NCBI GenBank assembly: GCA_034440635.1
Contig: JAOTON010001697.1
Span: 62,001 to 126,000 of the forward strand
Length of the DNA stretch: 64,000 bases
DNA from: Lepas anatifera
Lineage: Eukaryota; Arthropoda; Thecostraca; Lepadidae
Direction: 5' to 3'
Numbering within the stretch: the stretch's first letter is position 1; the number at the start of each line of letters is the position of its first letter. This document shows positions 27,175 to 37,258 of this stretch, piece by piece. Below the pieces are notes generated by a model. That model was given only the letters and a program-made list of their open reading frames with translations. It was not told the DNA's origin and searched no databases. A program made the position numbers and the translations under genes.

Positions 27175-27660
27175 AACACATTCAACCACATTCTGTACGT
27201 CCACATACATCTAAAAGTATGTAGGTATGTTCATTAGAGTGTTTCATAATGCACGTTTTGTCATTCATGAAGTAGCTGAGAAGTGATTTTGATTCAGTGT
27301 TTCATGCTGACTACGAATCTGGAAACGGTTTTTGTCTATCATGTCTGGAAGTGCTTGATCATTTTACATGTGTGAAATAACTATGGCTTCTATTTGTATA
27401 CCCATGACGTGCACATTGTAACTGTAGAATATGCGCTAATGATTTCCCAAAATATAGTTTTGGAAAAAAGCAGCATTGGATAAATACTCGGGAAAATTTG
27501 TTTTACTAATTATCAGCAAAATCATTGCGGTGATTTCGCTGACGAGATCATGGCGGCATATTTACTTTAAACGAAGCATCTGACATTCAATCTGACAGTA
27601 CGTCAATGCCGCAAATCAGTGTTACTGGTTATCTCTCCCCTTATTGCTAGTTGCAACCCA
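27175..27660. other. unassigned stretch
   Basis: AT-rich sequence, nothing recognised. Confidence 0.4.
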
Positions 27661-27679
27661 AATAATGGAATCATTTTCC

Positions 27680-28262
27680 CTGACCGCCGTTCCCCGTCAG
27701 TCAGCCCCGACCACAATTATCCGTCAGTCAGCCACTGTTCTCCGTCAGTCAGCCCGTTCTCTGTCAGTTAGCCCGGTCACCATTCTCCGTCAGTCAGCCC
27801 TGGTTGCCGTTCTCCGTCAGTCAGCCCCGGTCACCATTCTCCGTCAGTCAGCCCTGGTTGTCGTTCTCTGTCAGTCAGCCCCGACCACCATTCTCCGTCA
27901 GTCAGCCCCGGCCGCCGTTCTCCGTCAGTCAGCCCGCTCTCCGTCAGTCAGCCCCAGCCGCCGTTCTCCGTCAGTCAGCCCTTCTCCGTCAGTCAGCCCC
28001 AGCCGCCGTTCTCCATCAGTCAGCCCCGACCACCATTCTCCGTCAGTCAGCCCCGGTCGCCGTTCTCCGTCAGTCAGCCCCAGCCGCCGTCTCCGTCAGT
28101 CAGCCCGTTCTCCGTCAGTCAGCCCCGGCCGCCGTCCTCCGTTAGTCCGCCTGTTCTCCGTCAGTCAGTCCCCGCCACCGTTCTCCGTCAGTCAGCCCCG
28201 GCCGCCGTTCTCCATCAGTCAGCCTGTTCTCCATCAGTCAGCCTGTTCTCCGTCAGTCCAGT
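27680..28262. repeat. minisatellite with core CCGTCAGTCAGCCC
   Basis: The core CCGTCAGTCAGCCC repeats at irregular spacing (about 18-33 bases), alternating with CGGCCGCCGTTCT-type segments. A 260-codon plus-strand frame (27644-28426) reads RQSAP/VSP repeats and stays open only because of the unit sequence; I do not regard it as a gene. Confidence 0.95.
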
Positions 28263-28500
28263 CCGGCGTGTCTCCCAGGTGGCGGCGGTCCATCGTGGCT
28301 GGCGCGGCGTCTCCGGTGGACGTGGCGCGCGATGGACGCGATAGTGAGCCGCGTCGCCGCCGCTGCTGGTGCCGGCTGCGCCGCCCGCCGCATAAAACAC
28401 ACCGCCGCCCAGCCGCGCATCGTTGACGGCCTTTGAAGAGGCGGTGTCGCCCGGCAGCAGCGCTGGCACGTCAGAGGCACAGCCAGGGCCGCGGACTCCT
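28250..28500. other. GC-rich block
   Basis: CpG-rich sequence directly following the minisatellite, open in several frames on both strands without a recognisable domain. Confidence 0.4.
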
Positions 28501-28790
28501 CGCAAAAGTCCACTGTACAGAAATATACTTACACCGATGTTGTGAGTAGTATGGCAGGCCTTTTCATGATGGCGGCCACGAGCACTCCTTCCAAAGAGCT
28601 GAGCGCGCCCCTGAGTGAGGAAGATGTAGGGACGACATCCCGCGAAGAGGGCCGTGACGACATCAGAGGATCTTATGGTGTCGTTTGTAGGTGCATGCAC
28701 AGGAATGGAGAGTTAGACAGGAGCGATAGGTCACGGTATGACCATTCTGGGAGCAGACAGTGTCCTAGTTTTAAGTGTTGTTGTAAGAGA

Positions 28791-28798
28791 GCAGCGGC
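28791..28798. repeat. left target-site duplication GCAGCGGC
   Basis: Identical at all eight positions to 30647-30654, immediately outside the hAT-like element. Confidence 0.9.
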
Positions 28799-30646
28799 CA
28801 GACTTGTTGATGACTCAAATTTTTTTAGTCGACTCAACTCTGACTCACGGCTTAAAGGCTGACTCTGATTCTGACTCGACTCGCTGTGTTGAAAATGGTG
28901 AGCCGACTCGACTCAACTCAAATCCAGAAGTGAGTCGACTCAACTCTGACTCAAACATTGAGTCAGAGTCGACTCCGACTCGGAATGGTGGACAAGTATG
29001 TATATAAAAACGTACATTTTCTTTCATAGTACACACATTCCAGTACATTTAATCGTGGGATGAACTATTAATAACTGCACATTTCTTTCCATAAAATGTC
29101 AATTGCAATGCATTACTTCATGACATAAATTATGTCTGCATACAAATGACGAAAGGTGCTAAATGCAAACATGTGAGTGAATTGAAGGGCCTGAGGGCTT
29201 TTCATTTTGATGGTATGTCCTTCATGACTAGTCAAAATTGAGGAGGCAATGGGCGAGGTTACAAACACAAAGAACAGGACTCAATGTTTGAAAATTGGGC
29301 ATTTTGGGTGGCAATTTCTGCCCCAGTGCATTCTGAACAATTCTGTGACAAATTAAGCTTCGAAATAAATACTACACCGAGTCAACCCGACGACCCTCCT
29401 GTGCTGCACCACCTCAATCAAAAACAAAACAAACAATGAACGATCGCGTCATCCTCCTGAAAAAGCTGTAATGAATACTGCAGATGGCGCACTTAAGACA
29501 TTACGCAAACCTAACCTCAATGACACAAAATATGACGATAAATAGCACTTAAAAAGTCACGTGACTTTCAAAAACTAGGAAAATCATCCTGACCTCAGGC
29601 TACAGTCAGGCTACAAAATAAAAAAGCTAACATATTATGGCGCACAGTGATGGTTTGGCGACAGGCGTGGCGCGCATGGGCTGCAGCTGCTGCACTGCTG
29701 CATTGGTATGTTGTGCAGTAGGCGGGCGGTGGTAAATAGGTAAATAATCATCAGCATAATTTAAAGAGTGGTGGTTTGTGAGAGACTTGATGCGTAGGGA
29801 ATGCCAGGGATAGGACTAAGTCTTACTTTCCGTATACAGAGGACAGTAGGTACAGTGTTGTGTCGTCAGTGTTGATATTATCTACCAGTTGATGTGCTCA
29901 AACCATGACCAATCAAGAAAGTACTTTGAAAAACAGCTAATTGAGGCTTTCAGTTTCCATTTGACCCATTTCAAGGCTTGTGTGCAAAACAAGATTTTTG
30001 GTATCCTCTATCTGGCGCTTATATTACTTAGTTTTTTCAGTTAACCAAAGCAAGAAAACAGAAAATAAAGATGTAGCTTCCTAAGAGTGAATTATTGTAT
30101 GATTATCAGCTTAGGACTTTGTCTGGTCTGCACCCTCAAAGTAAAAAAGTCTGAATGTGTGCCAAATCACATTTTTTGGTATGATTTTGCATGCTATTGT
30201 TAATATGAAATGGAAAATAACTAGCAATTATTTGTAGTTTTGAAACTGTATATTTTGCACAACTTATTGTTGTTAATGACTGATCCCGGAATGAGTGTAG
30301 TGGGGATATGAAAATAATAAAATACCTGCTATTAGCAAATTGCAATATGAAGTCTTCAAAATTAGTCATGAAAATTTATAAAGTGTCAGCCATGTGATCA
30401 CATATGTTAAGAAAATAGAGTGTTGAGTCGACTCAACTCCTGACTCACAGCTCAGAGGCTGACTCCGATTCTGACTCGACTCAACTGGTCGAGCACTTGA
30501 GTCGACTCAGACTCAACCAAAATCTGGAAGTGAGTCGACTCAGACTCAACCAAAATCTGGAAGTGAGTCGACTCAACTCTGACTCAGGGAAAAATTGAGC
30601 CGACTCAGAATCGACTCCGACTCTGAGTCGCGACTCAACAAGTCTG
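28799..30646. mobile_element. hAT-like non-autonomous element with GAGTCGACTC-rich ends
   Basis: The termini are 12-bp perfect inverted repeats (CAGACTTGTTGA) and the element is bounded by a perfect 8-bp duplication GCAGCGGC. Both are classical hAT features. About 0.2 kb at each end is packed with GAGTC/GACTC motifs, including the palindrome GAGTCGACTC and the 33-base block with CCAAAATCTGGAAGTGAGTC duplicated at 30515-30575. Subterminal motif clusters in hAT elements are usually transposase binding sites. The centre (29.0-30.4 kb) is AT-rich, without a transposase frame, so mobility would depend on a source elsewhere. The perfect duplication suggests a relatively recent insertion. Confidence 0.9.
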
Positions 30647-30654
30647 GCAGCGGC
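30647..30654. repeat. right target-site duplication GCAGCGGC
   Basis: Exact match to 28791-28798. Confidence 0.9.
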
Positions 30655-31480
30655 GACTACTTTTTTAACAAGGCATATGATAATTGTAATTGGTGAGGGA
30701 AATCTGAATCTACTTTCCACCCTACAGCCTTGTCAGTCGTCAAAACATGGGACTGGTGGGCTTATGAAACTCGCGGTTCACAGTCCATAATCCATCAATG
30801 AAAATTTCAAAAATCCTTTTGGTTACCCGACATAGAAAATGGTTAATATTGGATGTAACGTGAGATTTCAATGACAGTTTCAACATGATTATGGTTGGTA
30901 AATATTTCGGGAATATGGGCTAAAAATACCCTGTCACAAAATAACACAGGTAGGCATCTCACTTAAGTAGGTATATACTTGTGCGGCTATCAGCCAAAAA
31001 GTAAGCAATTGGGATGGTGGACACCCTGGTATAAAAAAGCAAGGTCAGTGCCTTGGTTGGTAATAAAATTCAATCCCTGTTCTTTCCGCGAGAGTGCAGA
31101 GAAAAATAAGTTTCTGGGCACCCTTGATGTAATGTTTTTTAATTAAGTTAACTTATAGACCATGCTTCTATTATCAATAGTATTGCATTGCAGTCTGTCA
31201 TCAGTAAGAAAGCTGAACTTAGATTGTGCTGCATTACTGGAGCTCACGCTAAAACGCCTGCCAACATGTTTATGAAAACTTCCTTCCCAAGAGACGTGTC
31301 CGGCAAGAGTACACCTTAGACCATTGTGCAAGAGTACGCATGCTTTAGAGATAGGAAAACTTATTTTCGCTCGGGAGAATAAATAGTCCGTAATTCATTT
31401 TTGGAAAACCAAACATGGCAATATACTTCTTGTATACCTGTCTCTGATCTTGTGTACCTATCTCTAATCGATTTCACGCA
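30655..31480. other. unassigned stretch
   Basis: No gene or repeat recognised. Confidence 0.4.
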
Positions 31481-32050
31481 TCTGACTTTGTTAAGGTCGG
31501 GTCAAGACCAAGGATCTGTCCAGGGATCTGTTTAAGGTCATGAAACTCGACCTCAAAACCCCAAATCATGAGTTTGAAACAACACCAAAGGAGCATCTAA
31601 CAACTGATCAGTTCCAAACTTCCATAATATGATTAGCTCTTGAGGGTTGACAAAAGTATTATCTCGGAATTTTGATATTACTGTCCTAAGATGGGTTAAA
31701 TGTTTTAGTCACCATATTGTAAATGTATGGTTAGAAAAAGAAACGGCTGTTTCAGAAAATATTGGATAGATCGGCTTGAAAGCCCTTTATACCATGTATG
31801 TACTTCTCACGGGTTCCCGACCATCAATTTAAGTGTTTTAACATCTGACCTCTCAAAGACCGTGTGAGGTCGGCTGAGCAGACTATTCTTTTGTCAATAA
31901 TTTGGCACCGAATTGAGATCGGTGTTTTATGTTATCTTCATTGCGCTTATCTTGTCACGGGGATTATATTGATGTGCAACATGACCAAACCAGGTCGCAA
32001 TGTCGCCCTGACCTGACTTGAGGCGAGAGGATTTAGGTCGTATCATGCAT
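31480..32050. repeat. GGTCA/TGACC-rich segment, likely relic of the TTAA element family
   Basis: Motifs such as TTAAGGTCGGGTCA, TTAAGGTCA, TGACCTCTCA, GAGGTCGG and CCTGACCTGACTTGAGG are concentrated here as in copies A-E. I could not find paired TTAAC termini, so this may be a truncated copy. Confidence 0.4.
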
Positions 32051-32560
32051 CATTAGATTTCCCACGATGAGAAGAATCCAATAATTCCTGAAGGCTCGCC
32101 CTAGCCCCGCTCAAGACCAATATATGAGGGACGTTTTCCAATGCCCTGTTGTAAGCCTGTGGTACATTGTCTGGCCTCTAGTGAACTCAACACCGACCTG
32201 ATCTAAAATAACTTCTATCATTTCTCTTCGCCTTTTTCTAGCCTCGCCCATAATTTTGCTTTGGAGTTTCCAGAAAATGAGAAATGGAGGGGGCGAAATA
32301 CCCTCCCCTAGCAAAGCGCGTCATGCCAGGGACCCCAGTGGGGTGCTAGTTCATCAAGATGTCCAAGGTAATAGACGTTTACGACGGCCCAACCTCCCGC
32401 TACTGTGGCCTTAGCACGGCGTGACAACCTCACGTCCCGCGTGCTCCTTAACAGAAGACCCACCTGGTGGTAGAAAGGGGCACGGTCGGGGGTGGTAGGT
32501 AATGCCCCTGTCCGTCGGCGTTCGACGGTGAGGCTCTGCCCGGCAGTGGCCAGTGAGGCC
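32051..32560. other. unassigned stretch
   Basis: No recognised feature; GC content rises toward the following minisatellite. Confidence 0.4.
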
Positions 32561-32579
32561 CAGTTGGATGGCATTGATA

Positions 32580-32950
32580 GTTATGGGCCCTGCCCGGCGG
32601 AAGTGGTCGGTAAGGGCTTCTACCCGGCTATGGTGGTCAGTCAGGACCCCAGCCGGTGGCGGTGGTAGGTAAGGGCCCCGGCCCGCGTTGGTGGACGGTG
32701 AGGCCCCGCCCGGCGGTGGCCGGTGAGGCCCTGCCCGGCGGTGGTGTCAGTAAGGGCCCCCACCCGGAGGAGATGGCCGGTGGGGCCCCACCCGGCGGAG
32801 GTGGCCAGTGGGGCCCTGCCCGGCGGTGGTGTCAGTAAGGGCCCCCACCCGGCAGAGGTGGTCAGTGAGGCCCTGCCCGGCGGTGGTGTCAGTAAGGGCC
32901 CCCACCCGGCGGAGATGGCCGGTGAGGCCCTGCCCGGCAGTGGCCCCAGA
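32580..32950. repeat. GC-rich minisatellite, unit near 57-60 bp
   Basis: Alternating half-units GGCCCTGCCCGGCGGTGGT and GTCAGTAAGGGCCCCCACC repeat, well preserved from about 32710 to 32940 and more diverged to the left. Open frames reading RPCPAVVSVRAPT repeats are artefacts of the unit. Confidence 0.93.
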
Positions 32951-33580
32951 TGCCGTTCAGATGGGCTCGGCGATTGAGATGGATGCCGGACGACCGTCTG
33001 GCTGCCGCTGCTGTTCCCGGCGCCTGGACAATGTGGACAAAAACGGCGTCTGACGCGACCTGGGTCCGGTCCAGATGCCTCCCTCGCGTGTCTGAGCTCC
33101 CGTGCCTTCTGTCCAGTCAGAACCGACTCTCATTGACTCTCAGCCACGTGTCCTGCCTTCATCTGCGTATGTTTTGTATCACTAGATTTTGCGGGCATCA
33201 GTATCCTTCAGTAGTGTTTGGGGGTGATATGGCAGCTCATAAGGTTTTATTGAATCGCTTTATGTTTCCAATCGCGATCAATGGGTGTATTTTTCCTCAC
33301 GTCGAAAGGATAAGAAACCTAACGATTTTGCATCGTTGCAGATGTTGTGTTTACTGCGGAAGTGTAAACGTAATTCGCGATTCTTGCGCGTTTTTGACAA
33401 GAATCACTGCTAGACGGCCGCAGATGTAGTTTACCTCGGTAGCATGCAATGCAACATTCTCTTCTGTTAGTGACAGCATGCGGATCACTTTTGGATTGAC
33501 GCCTTTGAGGTCTCTTTCTTCCCGCATGTTGTTCAGTAGAATTCTCATTTTTATAATTCGTGCAGCCTTTGAGGGATACC
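32951..33580. other. unassigned stretch
   Basis: Nothing recognised; open frames here lack domains. Confidence 0.4.
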
Positions 33581-34340
33581 ACTAATTAATGAAGTCTACA
33601 TCATTATTGTGCGATTTTAACTACAGGGCAGTTGCGTTGCTAATTAATTTCAGACGAAACCTTAATTGCAAGGCGAATGTTTCATTTTACAGCCGAATGT
33701 TACCCCACAAGCTTGACATATTTTCGTCAAGTGATTGAAAGTTTTGCAACGACTGCGTCTGAACTATGCCATCGCTGTAAGAATATTGCGGCCTGTCGAA
33801 GAGCAGCTGCCGGCGACTGACAGCCACCAGGTTCCAGAGAGGAGCGTATCTGCCGCTGTTTAGATCATCGGCCGGCCGCCGCGCCGTGCCAACCCTGTTT
33901 ACAAACTTGCGGCGAATGCGGCAGACCGCAGCGGCGGTGGGTGGCGCGTCTGCGGCGATGTTGGCGCGCCTGGGGCGGAGGCCGGCCGGCTGACAGGGTG
34001 ACAGGTTGGCGACAGTGAGCGGCCCATTATCGGCCGGCCTGCCAGAGGCACAGGTAGCAGCGCTGATGAGATACAGCCCGCCGGCGACAGCGCCGCCCGC
34101 CGACCAGGTGACACCGCCGCCGCCGACGACGACGGCCGCGCCGCTCCGTCGCACCGCTGTCCCTCCGTCTCGGCCTAATTACCCTCCCTTACAGGCGGTG
34201 CCGGTGCCGACGGCTCGCACCATAGCCCTCCAAGGACCCCTCTCCGTGAGTGGGCGGCGGCTCCGGCGGACGACGGGAAATCGTTCCCGAGCTGCTGTCG
34301 CCGCCCCAGCAGGGAAGGGTTCCGACGGAATGAATCGTCT
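33581..34340. promoter_or_regulatory. candidate regulatory block: homeodomain-like motifs beside a CpG-rich island
   Basis: Within 33585-33680 stand CTAATTAATGAAG, GCTAATTAATTTC and CCTTAATTGCAAG, three homeodomain-type AT cores in under 100 bases. A CpG-rich segment follows at about 33790-34340, with GGCCTAATTACC near 34172. Open frames across the island have no recognised domain. Assignment as an enhancer or promoter is inference from composition and motif density only. Confidence 0.35.
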
Positions 34341-34763
34341 CACCCAATTGCCCACCACTCGATTCCACTTTATTAGGTATAATTATTGATAACAACCGTC
34401 CACTGCTCCTAAATAGGGTGTGTCGATTGGACTGAAGGTTCAGGTGGTTATTATTGATACCACAGAGAAGCTCTTTCCGATCATCAATGACAGCCTTAAA
34501 GCCATTTAGTTTTCTCAATAAGCCGTTAAAGCCGGGTTTAGCCTGACTGCCTGGGAAGTCCTCAGACCGAACGGCTGCGCGGCAGAAGGAAAGGCTAGGG
34601 ACAGACGGTGCTCGGCAAGGACAAGGTCGGAGGTGAAGGAAATTAAGGTAGCAGGGTGGTCATTTCTTACCAGATGTATCCCTCTAGGAGAGTGGCGTTT
34701 AGATTAACAGCTCAAAAACGAGAATATGAGTCATTCAGACCGGACTGTACTAGAGCCTGTGCG
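34341..34763. other. unassigned stretch
   Basis: Nothing recognised between the CpG-rich block and copy C. Confidence 0.4.
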
Positions 34764-35755
34764 TTAACCCGCGCCCCACCGGGGTCCGGCGCCACCTTGC
34801 CCCACGGGGGCCATCGATGGCCCCCTCTAACCCGAAATATGGGCGTTAGCGCAAATCTGAAAGTGCAATGAAGCTCGCGTGAATTCAGTAAGAAATTACT
34901 TGCATGTTTTAGTGCTCAGGTCATGGTTTGACCTCAGAGGTCAAATTAGGTCCAGATCGGCTATTTTCACTCAAATATGCAATGATTAAGCAAACTGGGC
35001 ATAACTCTTATGTCATTAGAGCTATTGAGGCCTGGTAAAGTCATTTGATAGCAAATTGCCAGTACTTTTTCCGCTATGTGGAACGTAAAGACCTCCCGCC
35101 AGTGGTTTGACCGCCAGAGGTCACCTAGTGACCTAATATGACCTGGGTCACGAAAGGTCAAAAGTGACCTTGCCGTATATCAAATGAAAGCCGTGACAAG
35201 ACAAACACGATGGTGTTTGTTTCACCGCTCTAGCTCAATTAGGTCAAAGTTATTGTCAAAATACTGTTTTTGACCCCTGGTGACCTTGGATGACCTTGGA
35301 AAGTCAAAGGGCAAATATGACCCCTGGGATCCGTGAAAGGGTGTCCAAAACGTTGTTCCGAGAGTCTGGTATTTGCAATCATTTTTGTGGCTTTTATATC
35401 ATGAAATAGCTTTTCCCCATGCTTTTCCAATGGGAGAGGTCGCCTCGTGACCTGACCTCAGGGCACGAAATCGAAAATCCCGGATATACACCTTGTAGAC
35501 CCTGGAGGGGTCTGAAGTGTGGAAGTTTCAAATCGATCGACTTTGAAATGTGCTCTTACAGAGCTCTAAAGGTGAAGTGAGGTGACCTTGGTTGACCTCG
35601 TCTGGTGACCTGACCTTGGGTGACCCGGGGTAAAAATTTCAGGGATGATGAGAAAATGATGCAGTGGAGGTAGAGCCCTCACCGGGTGCTGCGCCCGTCT
35701 TTTCTGCTATCCCGAAACCTTGGGGGCTCATGGCCCCTTCGGTGGGGCGGGTTAA
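34764..35755. mobile_element. TTAA-flanked non-autonomous element, copy C
   Basis: Left end TTAACCCGCGCCCCACCGGG; right end in reverse complement TTAACCCGCCCCACCGAAGG. The left terminus contains the module GCCCCACC..GGGG..CCACCTT followed by a second partial module GCCCCACGGGGG, the same two-module layout seen in copy E. The interior is dense in AGGTCA/TGACCT (for example 34918, 34929, 34938, 35118, 35129, 35139, 35155, 35165). The stretch TTTTCCAATGGGAGAGGTC near 35426 is shared with copy D at about 53665. No transposase. Confidence 0.82.
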
Positions 35756-35850
35756 AAATGTATCTGAAAATGGCTTTGGTCTAGGAAATCCTCTTTGCTA
35801 AAATTGTGTTGAGAGCGGTCTTCTGATCTGCAAAGATACCCTCATGGATG

Positions 35851-35853
<3 letters not shown>

Positions 35854-35917
<64 letters not shown>
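35854..35917. repeat. (CT)n microsatellite
   Basis: Perfect CT run of about 64 bases. Confidence 0.98.
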
Positions 35918-35919
<2 letters not shown>

Positions 35920-36180
35920 GAAGTTATAGTTATCAACAGTTCTGCGGATGACTCCAAATACAGTCTTTGTATTTGTCCTATAACACGGGGTGAGCGTTTA
36001 CTGGCGGAGATTTCTTTGTTTTTTTCATTATTTAGTTTTTTTTTGAGGAAGGTAGAGCTGCCTAGAAGTAGGAATGAAACTTCCATACATGAATTATCCT
36101 TGAGGGAGGCAGGGACTTGGAATGTCAACCTTAAAGCCTTGTCATAATAAAATGTGATATGACTGCAATCTGCAGTTTAT

Positions 36181-36637
36181 TTAAAGGGAATGTGGCACCT
36201 TGGTCGAATCCTGGAATTTAGAGAAATTAGGCGTACTTTTAGCCAAAAATAATGAAACCACTCATGATTTCTCTGAAAAATGTTCAATAAGCTCAATATT
36301 TTTTTTAAAAAAATACTCCTCTAGAAAAAGAAATAAATATCAGCCTGTGGATGATGTCACGATCTGGCAACCACTACGATACTTGAAACGCTGCAAGGGC
36401 TTCGATTGGCTGATGCTCATCGTGACGTCAGCATATGTCGTCACACCCGTAGCTCACAACAATGGCTGCCCGGCGACGGGCTGATGGGGGGCTAGTGTCA
36501 GGTAGGTTTTAGCTTTTTTCTACGGAAATATCAAGTTCCAAGACAAATGAAATATGGAGTACCGGGTTTTCCGACTTGCTTTACAACTTGGCTATCTCAG
36601 TTAAAATAACGTTGTGAAGGTGCCACATTCCCTTTAA
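36181..36637. mobile_element. MITE with perfect 21-bp terminal inverted repeats
   Basis: Termini at 36181-36201 and 36617-36637 are perfect inverted repeats: TTAA followed by AGGGAATGTGGCACCTT. TTAA may be the target-site duplication, in which case the repeat proper starts AGGG. Length is 457 bases with no coding capacity. The internal stretch GACAAATGA..GGGTTTTCC recurs in the diverged copy at 46915-47537. Its ends differ from the AGGTCA-rich family. Confidence 0.85.
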
Positions 36638-37060
36638 TAGCTGCATCATTTTAGCATCCACAATGGCATGCATTAAATGATGCTGACTGATGAGAAATAG
36701 GGGGCCTGTCCAAAACTGGCGCCATGGCGTGGGGAGAGGGGGCTGGAGACCTCATCAAATAAGGTGACGTCATTTAAGAGCAGCCCCTTTGGTCAGTGAC
36801 GGCGGAAGGTCCGAATTTAAGGGGGCACCATGGGCTTTTCAGCCCATTTCTTTCCTGCCAGCGCCGTAGGGTTAGTGTTAAAATGTCTGATTTAAGTGGG
36901 TACCGTGGCCCGTTGCCCCACCCCCTCCAGTTCTGTCGCCAATGGCTAGGGTAAATAGTAGCTGGAGTGCAATGTGTGCGGCCGTTTGCTCTTTATATAA
37001 AAACACAAGCTACCCGGGCATTAATATCAAGCATTGAAGTTATATAGGTCTTATAGAAGA
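36638..37060. other. unassigned stretch
   Basis: A motif CAGTGACGGCGGAAGGTCC near 36794 resembles the end of a hAT-like MITE, but no partner end was found. Confidence 0.4.
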
Positions 37061-37258
37061 CTGTTTTTTGCTTGCTCTGCAACCTTACAGCAACAGTGTA
37101 CAACTTGATATAACGTATACTAAAACTATTAATTATGTGGTGTGGATGAGGAAACATGACTGTTTTTTGCTTGCTCTGCAACCTTACAGCAACAGTGTAC
37201 AACTTGATATAACGTCTACTAAAACTATTTATTATGTGGTGTGGATGAGGAAACATGA
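37061..37258. repeat. tandem duplication, 99-bp unit, two copies
   Basis: 37061-37159 and 37160-37258 are almost identical (at least two substitutions: TATACT/TCTACT and TTAATTATG/TTTATTATG context). Paired open frames on both strands simply duplicate the same peptide. Confidence 0.93.

Noticed and set aside
27644..28426. 260-codon plus-strand frame with RQSAP/VSP repeats
   Set aside because: It follows a minisatellite in phase; neighbouring frames are open as well and no non-repetitive domain is present.
37061..37258. Possible two-repeat protein
   Set aside because: It is a recent 99-bp DNA duplication in phase by length, without any recognised motif.
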